From positions 1,156,342 to 1,220,341 of the forward strand of contig BPUI01000001.1 in the NCBI GenBank assembly GCA_019973575.1: a stretch of DNA of 64,000 bases, read 5' to 3'. Numbering within the stretch: position 1 is the first letter of the stretch; every line of letters begins with the position of its first letter. This document shows positions 16,168 to 25,528 of the stretch, one piece after another. Source of the stretch: Gemmatimonadetes bacterium T265 (lineage in GTDB: Bacteria > Gemmatimonadota > Gemmatimonadetes > Gemmatimonadales > Gemmatimonadaceae). A model generated the notes under the pieces. That model was not told the DNA's origin. It was given only the letters and a program-made list of their open reading frames with translations, and searched no databases. Both the position numbers and the translations under genes were made by a program.

Positions 16168-17463
16168 ATGGCCACCGCCGCCCTGCCGCCCGCGTCCCGC
16201 GCCGAGTCGTCGCGCCCCGGGGCACCCCGCGTCGAACCCGCGCCGAGCCGGTTCGCCCTGCCGACGGTGACCGCGCTGTTCTTCGCGTGGGGCTTTCTCA
16301 CCGCGCTGAACGACATCCTCGTCCCGCACCTGCGCGGGGTGTTCGCGCTGAACTACACGCGCGCCGCGCTCGTGCAGTTCACCTTCTTCGGCGCGTACTT
16401 CCTCACGGCGCTGCCGTGGGGGCAGGTCGTCACGCGCGTCGGCTACAAGCGCGGCATCGTGCTCGGGCTCGTCGTGGCCGGGGTCGGCGCGCTGCTCTTC
16501 TACCCCGCGGCCGGCCTGCTCTCGTACGGCCTGTTCCTGACCGCGCTGTTCGTCCTCGCGGCCGGGATCACCCTCCTGCAGGTCGCCGCGAACCCGTACG
16601 TCGCGGTGCTCGGCCGCCCCGAGACGGCGTCGAGTCGCCTCGTGCTCACGCAGGCGTTCAACTCGTTCGGCACCACGCTGGCGCCGCTGTTAGGCGGGCT
16701 GCTCATCTTCGCCGCGGGAGGCGCGGCGGCCACGGACGCCCAGCGCCTCGCGACCGCGAAGACGGTCCAGGGGCCGTACGTCGGGCTCGCGGTCGCGCTG
16801 TTCGTGCTCGCGGGCGTGATGGCCGCCGCCCGCCTCCCGCGCCTGGCGATCGAGGACGCGCCCCCCGCGGCCGGCGCGCCCGGCGCCGCCGCGCCCGCGA
16901 CCGTCTGGCGCGTGCGGCACCTCGTGCTCGGCGCGGTCGGCATCTTCGTGTACGTGGGCGCCGAGGTGACGATCGGCAGCTTCCTCATCAACTTCGTCGG
17001 CGAGCCGCGGATCGCCGGACTCCCGGCCGCGCAGGCCGCGCGCTACGTGGCGTACTACTGGGGCGGGGCGATGGTCGGCCGCTTCGTCGGCGCCGCGCTG
17101 CTGCAGCGCTACAGCCCGCGCCGCATGCTCGCCCTGTTCGCGGCGACCGCGGCGGTGCTGACGATGGTCGCCGTGCTCGCGACGGGGCACGTCGCGATGT
17201 GGGCGCTGCTCTCGGTGGGGCTGTTCAACTCGATCATGTTCCCGACCATCTTCGCGCTCGCGATCGAGGGGCTGGGGCACCGCACCGGCGCGGGGTCGAG
17301 CGTGCTGGTGATGGCGATCGTGGGCGGCGCGCTCGTGCCGCTCGCCTACGGGGCGCTGGCCGACCGGGTGGGGCTGCAGCCGGCGTTCGTGCTGCCGGTG
17401 GTGTGTTACCTGTATGTCGTGTACTACGGGCTGGGGGGCGCCGCGCGGCGCGTGGTCGGCTAG
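16168..17463 (+). CDS. FucP-like MFS sugar permease (FHS family)
   Basis: A 431-residue, 12-helix transporter of the fucose/glucose-galactose:H+ symporter group. Diagnostic features are FFAWGFLTALNDILVPHL in helix 1, the AANPYVAVLG segment, FNSFGTTLAPLLGGLL in the first half and GLFNSIMFPTIFALAIEGL in the second. An N-terminal tail of about 30 residues precedes helix 1. It is likely an inner-membrane sugar importer; the substrate is not determined. It is divergent from the ArsR operon and monocistronic or followed by a small gene. Confidence 0.88.
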   Translation: MATAALPPASRAESSRPGAPRVEPAPSRFALPTVTALFFAWGFLTALNDILVPHLRGVFALNYTRAALVQFTFFGAYFLTALPWGQVVTRVGYKRGIVLGLVVAGVGALLFYPAAGLLSYGLFLTALFVLAAGITLLQVAANPYVAVLGRPETASSRLVLTQAFNSFGTTLAPLLGGLLIFAAGGAAATDAQRLATAKTVQGPYVGLAVALFVLAGVMAAARLPRLAIEDAPPAAGAPGAAAPATVWRVRHLVLGAVGIFVYVGAEVTIGSFLINFVGEPRIAGLPAAQAARYVAYYWGGAMVGRFVGAALLQRYSPRRMLALFAATAAVLTMVAVLATGHVAMWALLSVGLFNSIMFPTIFALAIEGLGHRTGAGSSVLVMAIVGGALVPLAYGALADRVGLQPAFVLPVVCYLYVVYYGLGGAARRVVG

Positions 17464-17517
17464 ACTCGGGCGCGTCGCGGCGCCGCCCGGCCCAACCGTT
17501 CGGGCGACAAGGTGCGC

Positions 17518-17757
17518 ATGGCGCAGTACATCGCGATGATGCCGGCGCAGGAGGACAACGAGGCGCTGCGGCGGTGGCGCGTCAGCTCGTGGCGCGACCG
17601 GCGCGCGCCGGAGGGCTACGCCTTCCCCGGCGACCCGCGCAACTGGGAGCAGACGCGGTACGGGCGCGCCGAGCTGAGCGAGCTGGGCGAGAAGCTGCTC
17701 GGCCTCCGGTCGTGGGAGACCGGGCGGCTCGTCGACGCGGACGCGGGGGGGCGCTGA
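17518..17757 (+). CDS. Small hypothetical protein
   Basis: 79 codons from ATG 17518: MAQYIAMMPAQEDNEALRRW, with a charged C-terminal half (RAELSELGEKLLGLRSWETG). Codon use matches neighbouring genes (GC3 near 90%). It lies 54 bp after the permease gene and is convergent with the TPP-enzyme gene. No family is recognised; the compact soluble composition argues for a genuine gene, but nothing identifies its role. Confidence 0.45.
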   Translation: MAQYIAMMPAQEDNEALRRWRVSSWRDRRAPEGYAFPGDPRNWEQTRYGRAELSELGEKLLGLRSWETGRLVDADAGGR

Positions 17758-17774
17758 CGTGCGCGCCGCCGGCG

Positions 17775-19616
17775 TCACGCCGCGAGCTTGTCGGGCGGCT
17801 GCGGCTCCTCGGCGGGGTCGACCTGCACGTCGAGCAGCGCCGCCCCCGGCGCGGCCAGCCACGCCTCGACCGCCGGCCGCAGGTCGGCCACGCGCGCGGC
17901 GCCGAAGCCCTGCGCCCCGGCCGCCCGCGCGTAGGCGGCGAAGTCGACGTGGCCTAACGCGCAGCCGTACTCCTCGGCGCCGATCTCGCGCTGCTCGGCG
18001 ATGACCTGCGCGAGCGCGTCGTTGTTGAGCACCATCACCTTCACGTTCAGGCGGTGCAGCACCGCCGTCGACAGCTCGGCCATGAGCATGCCGAACCCCC
18101 CGTCGCCGGCCACCGCGATCGACGGGCGGTCCGGGTACGCGAACGCGCCCGCGATCGCCAGCGGGAGCGCGGACGCCATCGACACTAGCGTGCCCGACCC
18201 GGTCCAGCGCTGCCCCTCGCGGAGCTGCAGGTGGCGCGCGGCGAAGTGCGTGTTCGCGCCGCAGTCCATGCTGAAGATCGCGTTAGGCGGGGCCAGGTCG
18301 CTGAGGGCGCGGATCGCCGTCTGCGGGCGCAGGCGCGGCCCCTTCTGCGTGCCCGCCACGCGGTCGAGCAGGGCGCGCCAGTCGCGCATCCGGCCCTGCG
18401 CCTCGGCGAGGAAGCCGCGGTCCGCCTTTGCGGTGACTAACGGCAGCAGCGCGTCGAGCGTCGCCCGCATGTCGCCCGTAAGGCCGACCTCGACGGGGTA
18501 CTTGAGGCCGATGTGGTCGGGCTTGACGTCCACCTGGACGCCGCGCGCCTGTCCGGGCGTGGGGTAGTAGTCGATCCACGGCATCATGGTGCCGAGGATG
18601 AGCACCGTGTCGCAGGCGTGCATGCTCCACTGCGACGGCGCGGTGCCGAGGTGGCCGATGCCGCCCGTGGTCAGCGGGTCGTCGTCGGGGAGCAGCGCCT
18701 TCCCGAGGTATGCCTTGGCGACCGGCGCGCCGAGCCGCTCGGCGAGGCGCCGCAGCTCGGGCACGGCGTTCGCGCACCCCTGTCCGGCAAGGATCGCGAC
18801 GCGCCGCCCGGCGTTGAGCACGGCCGCGGCCGCGCGCAGCTGGTCGGCGGGCGGGGTGCCCGCCGGGGGCGCCCAGGACGAGGCGGTGCGCCCGCCGTGG
18901 TTCTCCTTCGACGGTTTGTCGGCGGAGAGGGGTTGGAGCTGCAAGTCCTTGGCGACCGTCAGGTGCGCGACGCCGCGGCCGGCGAGCGCCGCGCGGCACG
19001 CCCGGTTGGCGATCAGCAGCGCGTTGGCCGGCCCGGTCACGCGCTCGTTGAAGAGGGCGACGTCCTCCATGAGCTTGACCGTGTCGACGTCCTGCATGAA
19101 GCGCATGCCTTCCAGATCGTGGAACGTGGTCCCGGTGATCGCGACGACGGGCGCGTTGTCGAGCGCGGCGTCGTAGAGGCCGTTCAGCAGGTGCACGGCG
19201 CCGGGGCCGGTCGTGGCGAGGCACACGCCGAGCCGGCCGGCGTGCTTGGCCATGCCGCCGGCCATGAAGGCGGCGGCCTCCTCGTGGCGCACGCCGACGA
19301 AGGCGATGCGGTCGCGCCGCTTGCGCAGCGCCTCGACGACGGGGTTGATGCCGTCGCCGACGATGCCGAAGACGTGGGTCGCGCCCCAGGTGATCAGCGT
19401 GTCGACGAGGAGGTCGGCGGTGTTCGCGTCGCCCGCGGCCGGCCGTGCGGCGGACGACGGCGTGCGCCCCGCGTCGACGGTTTGGGCGGCGGCCGTGGCG
19501 GTCGGGACGCCAACCGCGGCCGCCGCGGCGCCGGCCAGCTTGAGGAAGTCGCGGCGGTCCACGGCCGGCGGTTGCGCGGCGTCGTGCGGAGGACCCGCGG
19601 GCTCTGCGGTCGACAT
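17775..19616 (-). CDS. Tat-exported TPP-dependent pyruvate oxidase/acetolactate synthase-like enzyme
   Basis: A 613-residue thiamine-diphosphate enzyme of the PoxB group. An N-terminal twin-arginine signal is clear (DRRDFLKLAGAAAAAVGVP). The mature protein has the PYR domain (HVFGIVGDGINPVVEALRK, catalytic glutamate in GVRHEEAAAFMAGG), a central FAD/Rossmann-like domain, and the TPP motif GDGGFGMLMAELSTAVLHRL ending in LNNDALAQ. Homologues are usually cytoplasmic or peripheral membrane proteins, so a Tat signal is unusual. It is near an AhpD-like gene and the molybdenum aldehyde oxidase operon on the same strand. Confidence 0.85.
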   Translation of the reverse strand: MSTAEPAGPPHDAAQPPAVDRRDFLKLAGAAAAAVGVPTATAAAQTVDAGRTPSSAARPAAGDANTADLLVDTLITWGATHVFGIVGDGINPVVEALRKRRDRIAFVGVRHEEAAAFMAGGMAKHAGRLGVCLATTGPGAVHLLNGLYDAALDNAPVVAITGTTFHDLEGMRFMQDVDTVKLMEDVALFNERVTGPANALLIANRACRAALAGRGVAHLTVAKDLQLQPLSADKPSKENHGGRTASSWAPPAGTPPADQLRAAAAVLNAGRRVAILAGQGCANAVPELRRLAERLGAPVAKAYLGKALLPDDDPLTTGGIGHLGTAPSQWSMHACDTVLILGTMMPWIDYYPTPGQARGVQVDVKPDHIGLKYPVEVGLTGDMRATLDALLPLVTAKADRGFLAEAQGRMRDWRALLDRVAGTQKGPRLRPQTAIRALSDLAPPNAIFSMDCGANTHFAARHLQLREGQRWTGSGTLVSMASALPLAIAGAFAYPDRPSIAVAGDGGFGMLMAELSTAVLHRLNVKVMVLNNDALAQVIAEQREIGAEEYGCALGHVDFAAYARAAGAQGFGAARVADLRPAVEAWLAAPGAALLDVQVDPAEEPQPPDKLAA

Positions 19617-19699
19617 GGCGATCTCCGGCGTGGCGTGGTGAGATCAGCGTACGACAGCATGATGCGTGCGGGGCTGGTCGCGGCCGCGGGACCGACGCG

Positions 19700-20320
19700 T
19701 CAGCCCGCCGGCGCCGGAACGCGGAAGGCGTTGAGCAGCGCCGACGTGGCGAGGTACTGCCCGATCAAGTGGACCATCGCCACCACGCCCGCCTCGCCGA
19801 ACACGGCGACCGCCTCGGCGTAGGTGGCGTCGTCGACGCCGCGCGTCCGCGCGAGCGCGTCGGCGAACCGCCACGCCGTCCGCGCCGCGGGCGATGCACC
19901 CTCCGGCTCGCGGCCTTCGGTGATGGCGCGGATCGCGTCGTCGGACAGCCCCGCCTTGCGGGCGACCGCGGTGTGCGCGTACACCTCGTAGACGGCGCCC
20001 CACGCCGCGCCGACGGCGAGGATGATCACCTGGCTCACGTCGTCCGGCAGCGGCGTGTGCGCGGTGTACGCGTCGATCCACGCCCCGTAGCCGCGCGCGA
20101 TCTCCGGCGCGTACAGGAACACGTTGAACGGCCCGACGAGCCGCCCGTCGGGCAGCTGCGCTTCGAAGCCGGACTGCTTGGCCCGGGGGAGCTGTTTCCC
20201 GGCCAGGTAGTCGTACTCCCCGCGCTGCGCGGCGTTCAGCGCCGCCGGGTCGAGGAGCGCGAGGCGGCCGCCGAGGGCGTCGGCGTCGGGCGGGGCGGGG
20301 GGCGTGGGGCTCTGGCGCAT
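19700..20320 (-). CDS. Carboxymuconolactone decarboxylase (AhpD-like) family protein
   Basis: A 206-residue all-helical protein. Marks are GPFNVFLYAPEIARGYGAWI, LPDDVSQVIILAVGAAWGAV and EVYAHTAVARKAGLSDDAIR. The AhpD CxxC pair is absent: the equivalent segment reads AAWGAVYEVYAH, so the protein is likely a lactone decarboxylase-like or orphan member rather than a peroxidase partner. It ends 83 bp before the start of the TPP-enzyme gene and begins 13 bp after the molybdenum-subunit gene, suggesting one long transcriptional unit. Confidence 0.82.
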   Translation of the reverse strand: MRQSPTPPAPPDADALGGRLALLDPAALNAAQRGEYDYLAGKQLPRAKQSGFEAQLPDGRLVGPFNVFLYAPEIARGYGAWIDAYTAHTPLPDDVSQVIILAVGAAWGAVYEVYAHTAVARKAGLSDDAIRAITEGREPEGASPAARTAWRFADALARTRGVDDATYAEAVAVFGEAGVVAMVHLIGQYLATSALLNAFRVPAPAG

Positions 20321-20332
20321 CGCGCGTCTCCG

Positions 20333-22537
20333 TTAGGCAGTCAACAACTTGTCCGGCGTGATCGGCAGCTCGCGCACCCGCACGCCGGTCGCGTGCCACA
20401 CCGCGTTGGCGACCGCCGGCGCGACGCCGCACAGGCCCAGCTCGGCCAGCCCCTTCGTGCCTAACGGGCTGGCGACGGGGTCCTTGCCGGGGACGAAGAG
20501 CGCGTCGAGCGCGCCCACGCTGGCGCACACCGGGACGTGGTAGTCGGCGAGCGTGGCGTTGGTCGCGCGGCCGTGGCGCGGGTCCCACCCCGCGTCCTCC
20601 GTGAGCGCCATGCCGATCCCCTGCACCATGCCGCCGAGGCACTGGCTGTGCGCGAGCCTCGGGTTCACCACGTGGCCGGCGTCGTAGGCGCCGACGACGC
20701 GCGCCACGCGGACCGTGCCCAGGTCGGGGTCCACGCGCACCTCCGCGAACACCGCGCCGAAGCCGTAGATCGCGTACGCCTTCGCGTCGCCGCCCGGCCC
20801 GGCGCTGCCGTCCGCGTCGAGGCGCGCGAGGCCGGCCCGGCGGAGCAGGGCCGCGGGGTCGGCGGCGCCGTCCGCCGCGTCCGCAGCCCTATCGCCCCGG
20901 CTCCGCGCGAGGTCGTCGAGCTTCGCCCGCAACGCCCGGCAGGCCGCCTGCACCGCCGGGCCGATGCTGGCCGTCGTGGTCGAGCCGCCGTGCTCCTTCG
21001 CCGCGGGGAACGCCGTGTCGCCGAGCTCGAAGCGCACGCGCGCCATTGGCAGGCCGAGGGCGTCGGCGGCGACCTGGGTCGCGGCCGTGTATGTGCCCGG
21101 CCCCATGTCGCTCGTCGCGCAGCGGACGACCGCGGTGCCGTCGGCGAACAGCGTGGCCGACGCGCTCGTCGGGTAGCGCGGCGCGGGGTTGAGCGCGGTC
21201 GCCATCCCGTAGCCCACCAGATCGCGCCCGTCGCGCGCGGCGCGCGGTGCCGGATTCCGCGCGCCCCACCCGAAGCGCGCGGCGCCTAACGCGTAGCACT
21301 CGCGCAGGCGCTTGCTCGACCACGGGAGGTCCTTCCCCGGGTGACGCTCGGCGTAGTTGCGCAGCCGGAGCTCGACGGGGTCGAGGCCCAGCGCGGCCGC
21401 CAGCTCGTCCATCGCGACCTCCTGCGCGAAGAGGCCGGTCACGTGCCCGGGGCCGCGCATCGGGCACGGGGTGTTGGTGTGCATCGGGACGAGGCGGTAC
21501 CGCGTGCGCCGGTCGGCGCAGGCGTACGTCGACGCCGCCGCGTCGAGCGTCGCGTCGGCGAACTCCTCGTACGTCGACGTCTGCGCCACGGCCTCGTGCA
21601 CGACCGCCAGGAGGCGCCCCGCCCGGTCGGCGCCGAGCGCGACGCGCTGCTCGGCGCGCGGGCGGAAGCCGACCGACGTGGCGAGCTGGCGCCGCGTCAG
21701 CTCCAGCCGCACCGGGCGGCCGGCCCGACGCGCGGCCAGCGCGGCGAGCGTCACATGCGGCCACGTGCGCAGCGCCGACCCGAACGCGCCGCCGACGAAG
21801 GGGTTGATCACGCGCACGTGCTCGGCGGGGATGCCGAAGACGAGAGCGATCGCGTCCCGCTCGTTGCCCACCCACTGCGTCTTGCTCCAGAGCGTCAGCC
21901 GGTCGCCCTCCCACCGGGCGACCGCCGCGTGCGGCTCCATCGCCTGGTGGTGCTCGCGCGGCTGCACGTATGTGTGGTCGACGCGCACCGGGGCAGCGGC
22001 GAGAGCGCCGTCGGGATCGCCCCACGTCGACTCGGGGCCGCGCCCCTTCTTCGCCGCCGCGTCCGACGTCGGCATGCCTAACGCCGGGTCGAACCGGGTG
22101 TGCGGCGCCGGGTCGCGCGCGTACGTCACGCGCACCAGCGAGGCGCCGTACTCGGCCTGCGCCTGCGTCGCCGCGACGACCACGCCGACCGGCTGGCCGC
22201 TGAACTTCACCTCCGCGTCCTGCAGCGCGCGCAGCTGCTCGCCCGAGACCGGGTCGACCGCGGGGCGCTCCTTCGGCTGCTCGTACGCGAGCCGGTCCGC
22301 GTTCTCGTGCGTGAGCACGAGCAGCACGCCCGGCGCGCGCTCGGCCTCGGCGGCGTCGATCGCCGCGATGCGCCCGGCGGGGATCGTGCTCTCCACGACC
22401 GCGGCGTAGGCGAGCCCGGGTGGCGCGAACTCGGCGGCGTACCGGGCGCGCCCCGTCACCTTGAGCCGCCCCTCGACGCGCGGGAGCGGCTGGCCGACCG
22501 CCGGCGTGTGCGACGAACCGTCCGCCACGGGCCTCAC
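20333..22537 (-). CDS. paoC: Molybdenum-binding subunit of a PaoABC/xanthine-dehydrogenase-type aldehyde oxidoreductase
   Basis: 734 residues, the usual size for PaoC. It has an N-terminal [36 protein letters not shown], the molybdopterin loop [39 protein letters not shown] and a C-terminal [12 protein letters not shown] carrying the catalytic glutamate. The GTG at 22537 overlaps the TGA of the FAD subunit as GTGA. The complex oxidises aldehydes or N-heterocycles with MCD-type cofactor. The TAA stop is inside a GTTAGGC motif. No PaoD-type maturation factor follows. Confidence 0.88.
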   Translation of the reverse strand: MRPVADGSSHTPAVGQPLPRVEGRLKVTGRARYAAEFAPPGLAYAAVVESTIPAGRIAAIDAAEAERAPGVLLVLTHENADRLAYEQPKERPAVDPVSGEQLRALQDAEVKFSGQPVGVVVAATQAQAEYGASLVRVTYARDPAPHTRFDPALGMPTSDAAAKKGRGPESTWGDPDGALAAAPVRVDHTYVQPREHHQAMEPHAAVARWEGDRLTLWSKTQWVGNERDAIALVFGIPAEHVRVINPFVGGAFGSALRTWPHVTLAALAARRAGRPVRLELTRRQLATSVGFRPRAEQRVALGADRAGRLLAVVHEAVAQTSTYEEFADATLDAAASTYACADRRTRYRLVPMHTNTPCPMRGPGHVTGLFAQEVAMDELAAALGLDPVELRLRNYAERHPGKDLPWSSKRLRECYALGAARFGWGARNPAPRAARDGRDLVGYGMATALNPAPRYPTSASATLFADGTAVVRCATSDMGPGTYTAATQVAADALGLPMARVRFELGDTAFPAAKEHGGSTTTASIGPAVQAACRALRAKLDDLARSRGDRAADAADGAADPAALLRRAGLARLDADGSAGPGGDAKAYAIYGFGAVFAEVRVDPDLGTVRVARVVGAYDAGHVVNPRLAHSQCLGGMVQGIGMALTEDAGWDPRHGRATNATLADYHVPVCASVGALDALFVPGKDPVASPLGTKGLAELGLCGVAPAVANAVWHATGVRVRELPITPDKLLTA

Positions 22538-23553
22538 CACCCGGGAGGCCGCGCGCCGCCGTCCGCCGCGCCCCGCAGCGCGCGCGCGACCGCGCGCACG
22601 CCTAACGGTACCTTGAAGCCGTTCCCGGCGAGCGGCCGCGCCCCGCGCATCGCGACCTCGCCCGCCGCGCGGAAGTTGTCGTCGGTCGCCTCCCGCCCCA
22701 CGAGCGCCGCCTCCGCCTCCGGCGCCCGCCACGGCTTGTGCGCCACGCCGCCGAGCGCGACGCGCGCCGCCGCGACGCGGCCGCCGTCCAGCACCAGGGC
22801 CGCGGCGACGGAGACGAGCGCGAACGCGTAGCTCGGCCGCTCGCGCACCTTGAGGTAGTACGAGTGGGCGGCGAAGTCGTCCGGCGGCAGCTCGACCGCC
22901 GTCACGAGCTCGCCGTGGGCGAGCGTGGTGTCGCGCTCGGGCGCGTCGCCCGGCAGGCGGTGGAACTCGGCGATCGGCACCTCGCGCTCGATACCGTTAG
23001 GCGTACGCACCCTGACCTCCGCGTCGAGGGCGGCGAGCGCGACCGCCATGTCGCCGGGGTAGGTGGCGACGCACTGCTCGCTCCAGCCGAAGACGGCGTG
23101 GGTGCGGTTGACGCCGTCGCGCGCCCCGCACCCCGAGCCCGGCGCGCGCTTGTTGCACGGCAGCGCGACGTCGTAGAAGTACGGACAGCGCGTGCGCTGG
23201 TTCAGATTCCCGCCGTTGGTCGCCATGTTGCGGATCTGCCCCGACGCGCCAGACAAGATCGCCTGCGACACCAGCGGGTAGCGCGCCCGCACGAGCGGGT
23301 GGTTCGCCGTGTCGGTGTTGGTCGCGAGCGCGCCGATCGAGAGCCCGCCCGCCCGCGGGCCCGCCGCGATGGTCACGATCTGTGCTAATTCAAGCCGCGA
23401 GACGTCCACGACGGCGTCCGGGCGCGCGACGCCCTCGCGCACGAGGTCGAGCAGGTTGGTCCCGCCCGCGAGGTAGCTCGCCGCGGGGTCGCCCGCGACG
23501 GCGCGCACGGCGGCCGCCGGGTCCGCGGCCCGCGCGTACGTGAACGGCCTCAC
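22534..23553 (-). CDS. paoB: FAD-binding subunit of PaoABC-type oxidoreductase
   Basis: About 339 residues of the CO-dehydrogenase FAD-binding type. The FAD loops are [18 protein letters not shown] and [19 protein letters not shown]. Cysteines in [20 protein letters not shown] and SEQCVATYP match the extra iron-sulfur insertion known from PaoB and 4-hydroxybenzoyl-CoA reductase-like subunits. The C-terminal domain begins near [14 protein letters not shown]. Its GTG overlaps the upstream TGA as GTGA, and its own stop overlaps the next start the same way, so three subunits are made from one coupled mRNA. Confidence 0.88.
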   Translation of the reverse strand: MRPFTYARAADPAAAVRAVAGDPAASYLAGGTNLLDLVREGVARPDAVVDVSRLELAQIVTIAAGPRAGGLSIGALATNTDTANHPLVRARYPLVSQAILSGASGQIRNMATNGGNLNQRTRCPYFYDVALPCNKRAPGSGCGARDGVNRTHAVFGWSEQCVATYPGDMAVALAALDAEVRVRTPNGIEREVPIAEFHRLPGDAPERDTTLAHGELVTAVELPPDDFAAHSYYLKVRERPSYAFALVSVAAALVLDGGRVAAARVALGGVAHKPWRAPEAEAALVGREATDDNFRAAGEVAMRGARPLAGNGFKVPLGVRAVARALRGAADGGARPPGW

Positions 23554-24134
23554 GTCCCGCCCCCGGCGACGCCGGACGCCGCGTCGACCTCGCGGATCGC
23601 GGCGACGATGTTGGCGTAGGCGCCGCAGCGGCAGAGGTTGCCCGACATGCGCTCGCGGATCTCGTCGTCGGAGAGGGGGACCGGGCGCCCGCTCGGCCGC
23701 AGGTCCGCGGTGACGTAGCTCGCGTCGCCGCGCCGGGCCTCGTCGAGGACGGCGACCGCCGAGACGATCTGCCCCGGCGTGCAGTAGCCGCACTGGAAGG
23801 CGTCGTGCGCGATGAAGGCGGCCTGCATCGGGTGGAGCGCGTCCGGGTCGGCACAGATGGCGCCTCCCGCCGCGGCCAGCCCCGCGACGGTCGTGATCTG
23901 CCGCCCCTCCTGCATCACGGCCAGCGTGAGGCAGGAGAGCACGCGCGCGCCGTCGACGAGCACGGTGCACGCGCCGCACTGGCCGTGGCCGCACCCCTTC
24001 TTGGCGCCCGTCAGGTGCAGGCGGTCGCGCAGGCAGTCGAGGAGCGTCGTGTGCGCGTCGAGTGCGTCGAGCTGGTGCCGCGCGCCGTCCACGGCGAGCA
24101 CGACGTCCGGCGCGCGCCGCGGTTCGTTGGGCAT
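23550..24134 (-). CDS. paoA: 2Fe-2S subunit of PaoABC-type oxidoreductase
   Basis: 194 residues with two [2Fe-2S] domains: a plant-ferredoxin type ([20 protein letters not shown] followed by LSC) and a four-helix domain ([20 protein letters not shown], then [11 protein letters not shown]). It passes electrons from the molybdenum site to FAD. E. coli PaoA has a Tat signal, but here the N-terminus ([19 protein letters not shown]) has none, so the complex is probably cytoplasmic. It is first in the coupled operon and divergent from an AraC regulator. Confidence 0.9.
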   Translation of the reverse strand: MPNEPRRAPDVVLAVDGARHQLDALDAHTTLLDCLRDRLHLTGAKKGCGHGQCGACTVLVDGARVLSCLTLAVMQEGRQITTVAGLAAAGGAICADPDALHPMQAAFIAHDAFQCGYCTPGQIVSAVAVLDEARRGDASYVTADLRPSGRPVPLSDDEIRERMSGNLCRCGAYANIVAAIREVDAASGVAGGGT

Positions 24135-24384
24135 ATCAACAGTGGCGGGCGCGGGCGTCTGCGCGCCCGGCGCCGCGGCTACTCGTGATGCGCGTGTGCG
24201 ATGCGGTCATCCCGGCGTGCGCCTGTGGCGGGACGCAGCCGGTACGATCGACCGGGCGAGGTCCCGCACCTCCGCATGATCTCGTATGCGAGCAGCGTTC
24301 CTGGACGGCTAGTTTGGCAAGTTCGTGGATCGATTCGGCAAGAAATCGAACGCGCGTTCGCTCCCGCCCCGCGCCGGAGGACCA

Positions 24385-25362
24385 GTGCAGGACTACTCGT
24401 TCGTCGCAGCCGAGGGGGCCCGCGCCGAGAACGCGCGGGGCGCGAACGCCCCAACCTTCGCGCCGGCGAGCCTGCGCTGCCGCGACGCGCTCCCGTCGAC
24501 GGTGCTCGCGTCCAGCCGCGCCGCCGGCTGGACGTCGGTGCTCGTCGAGCACCACCGCGTGCGGCCGACCGAGGAGCCGTTCGAGACCCGCGCGACCTCC
24601 GACCAGACGCTCGTCGTGATGACGCGCGGCGAGCAGGCGCTCGAGTCGTTCAACGGCGGCGTGTGGCGGCGGGCCGTCTACCGGGCCGGGACGATCGGGA
24701 TGACGCCGGGCGGGAAGACGGACCGCCTGCGCCGGCGCGTGGGCCGCACGACGGCGCCGTTCGAGAAGCTGAACCTGTACGTGCCGCCGCACTTCTTCCG
24801 CGAGGCCGCCGAGCACTACCGGCGCGCCGGACGGCGCTACGACGACGCGCCACCCTCGGTCCTCGCCTTCCACGACGCGCTCGTGGCCGAAACAGTCGTC
24901 GCGCTGGCGCGGGCGATGGCCGCGGGCGCGCCCGACCTGTACGCGCAGGCGGCCGCGCAGTGGCTCGCCGCCCACCTGCTCGCCGCACACGGCGCGGGGC
25001 CGCACGTCGACGAAAGCCGGCGCGACCCGGGCGTGATCTCCGACCGGCGGCTCGCGCGCGTGGTCGAGTACATGAGCGCGCACGTCGCGGAGCCGCTGAC
25101 GCTGGACCGGCTCGCGGCGGAGGCGGGGGTGAGCAAGTTCCACTTCGCCCGGCTATTCCGCGCCCGGACGGGGGCGCCGCCGCACGCGTTCCTTGTCGAG
25201 CTGCGCGTGGGCGCCGCCCGGCGGCTGCTCGCGACTACGGACCTCGACGTCGCGGAGGTCGCGGCCGCGTGCGGCTTCGCGCGCCCGACCCACTTCGCGA
25301 CCGCGTTCGCGCGGCGGGCCGGCGTGTCGCCGACGGCGTTCCGGCGTCGGGCGCGGGGCTGA
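24385..25362 (+). CDS. AraC family transcriptional regulator
   Basis: About 325 residues with a variable sensor domain (RVRPTEEPFETRATSDQTLV, EQALESFNGGVWRRAVYRAG) and a C-terminal AraC DNA-binding domain (LTLDRLAAEAGVSKFHFARL and LDVAEVAAACGFARPTHFAT). A GTG at 24385 has GGAGG four bases upstream; another in-frame GTG at 24325 would add 20 residues. It is divergent from the molybdenum aldehyde oxidoreductase operon and is its probable activator. The effector is unknown. Confidence 0.85.
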   Translation: MQDYSFVAAEGARAENARGANAPTFAPASLRCRDALPSTVLASSRAAGWTSVLVEHHRVRPTEEPFETRATSDQTLVVMTRGEQALESFNGGVWRRAVYRAGTIGMTPGGKTDRLRRRVGRTTAPFEKLNLYVPPHFFREAAEHYRRAGRRYDDAPPSVLAFHDALVAETVVALARAMAAGAPDLYAQAAAQWLAAHLLAAHGAGPHVDESRRDPGVISDRRLARVVEYMSAHVAEPLTLDRLAAEAGVSKFHFARLFRARTGAPPHAFLVELRVGAARRLLATTDLDVAEVAAACGFARPTHFATAFARRAGVSPTAFRRRARG

Positions 25363-25528
25363 GCGTCGCGCCCGGACGGCGCACGCCCGCGGCCTTCCCG
25401 TTAACGACGGCGGCGCCCCCGCGTTCACCAGCGCATGACACGCGTGCGCATCCGAACACTCGTCGCGACGGCGGTGGCCGTCGCGGTCCCGCCGCGCCGC
25501 GTGCGCCGGCGGGCGCCTAACGACCGCC

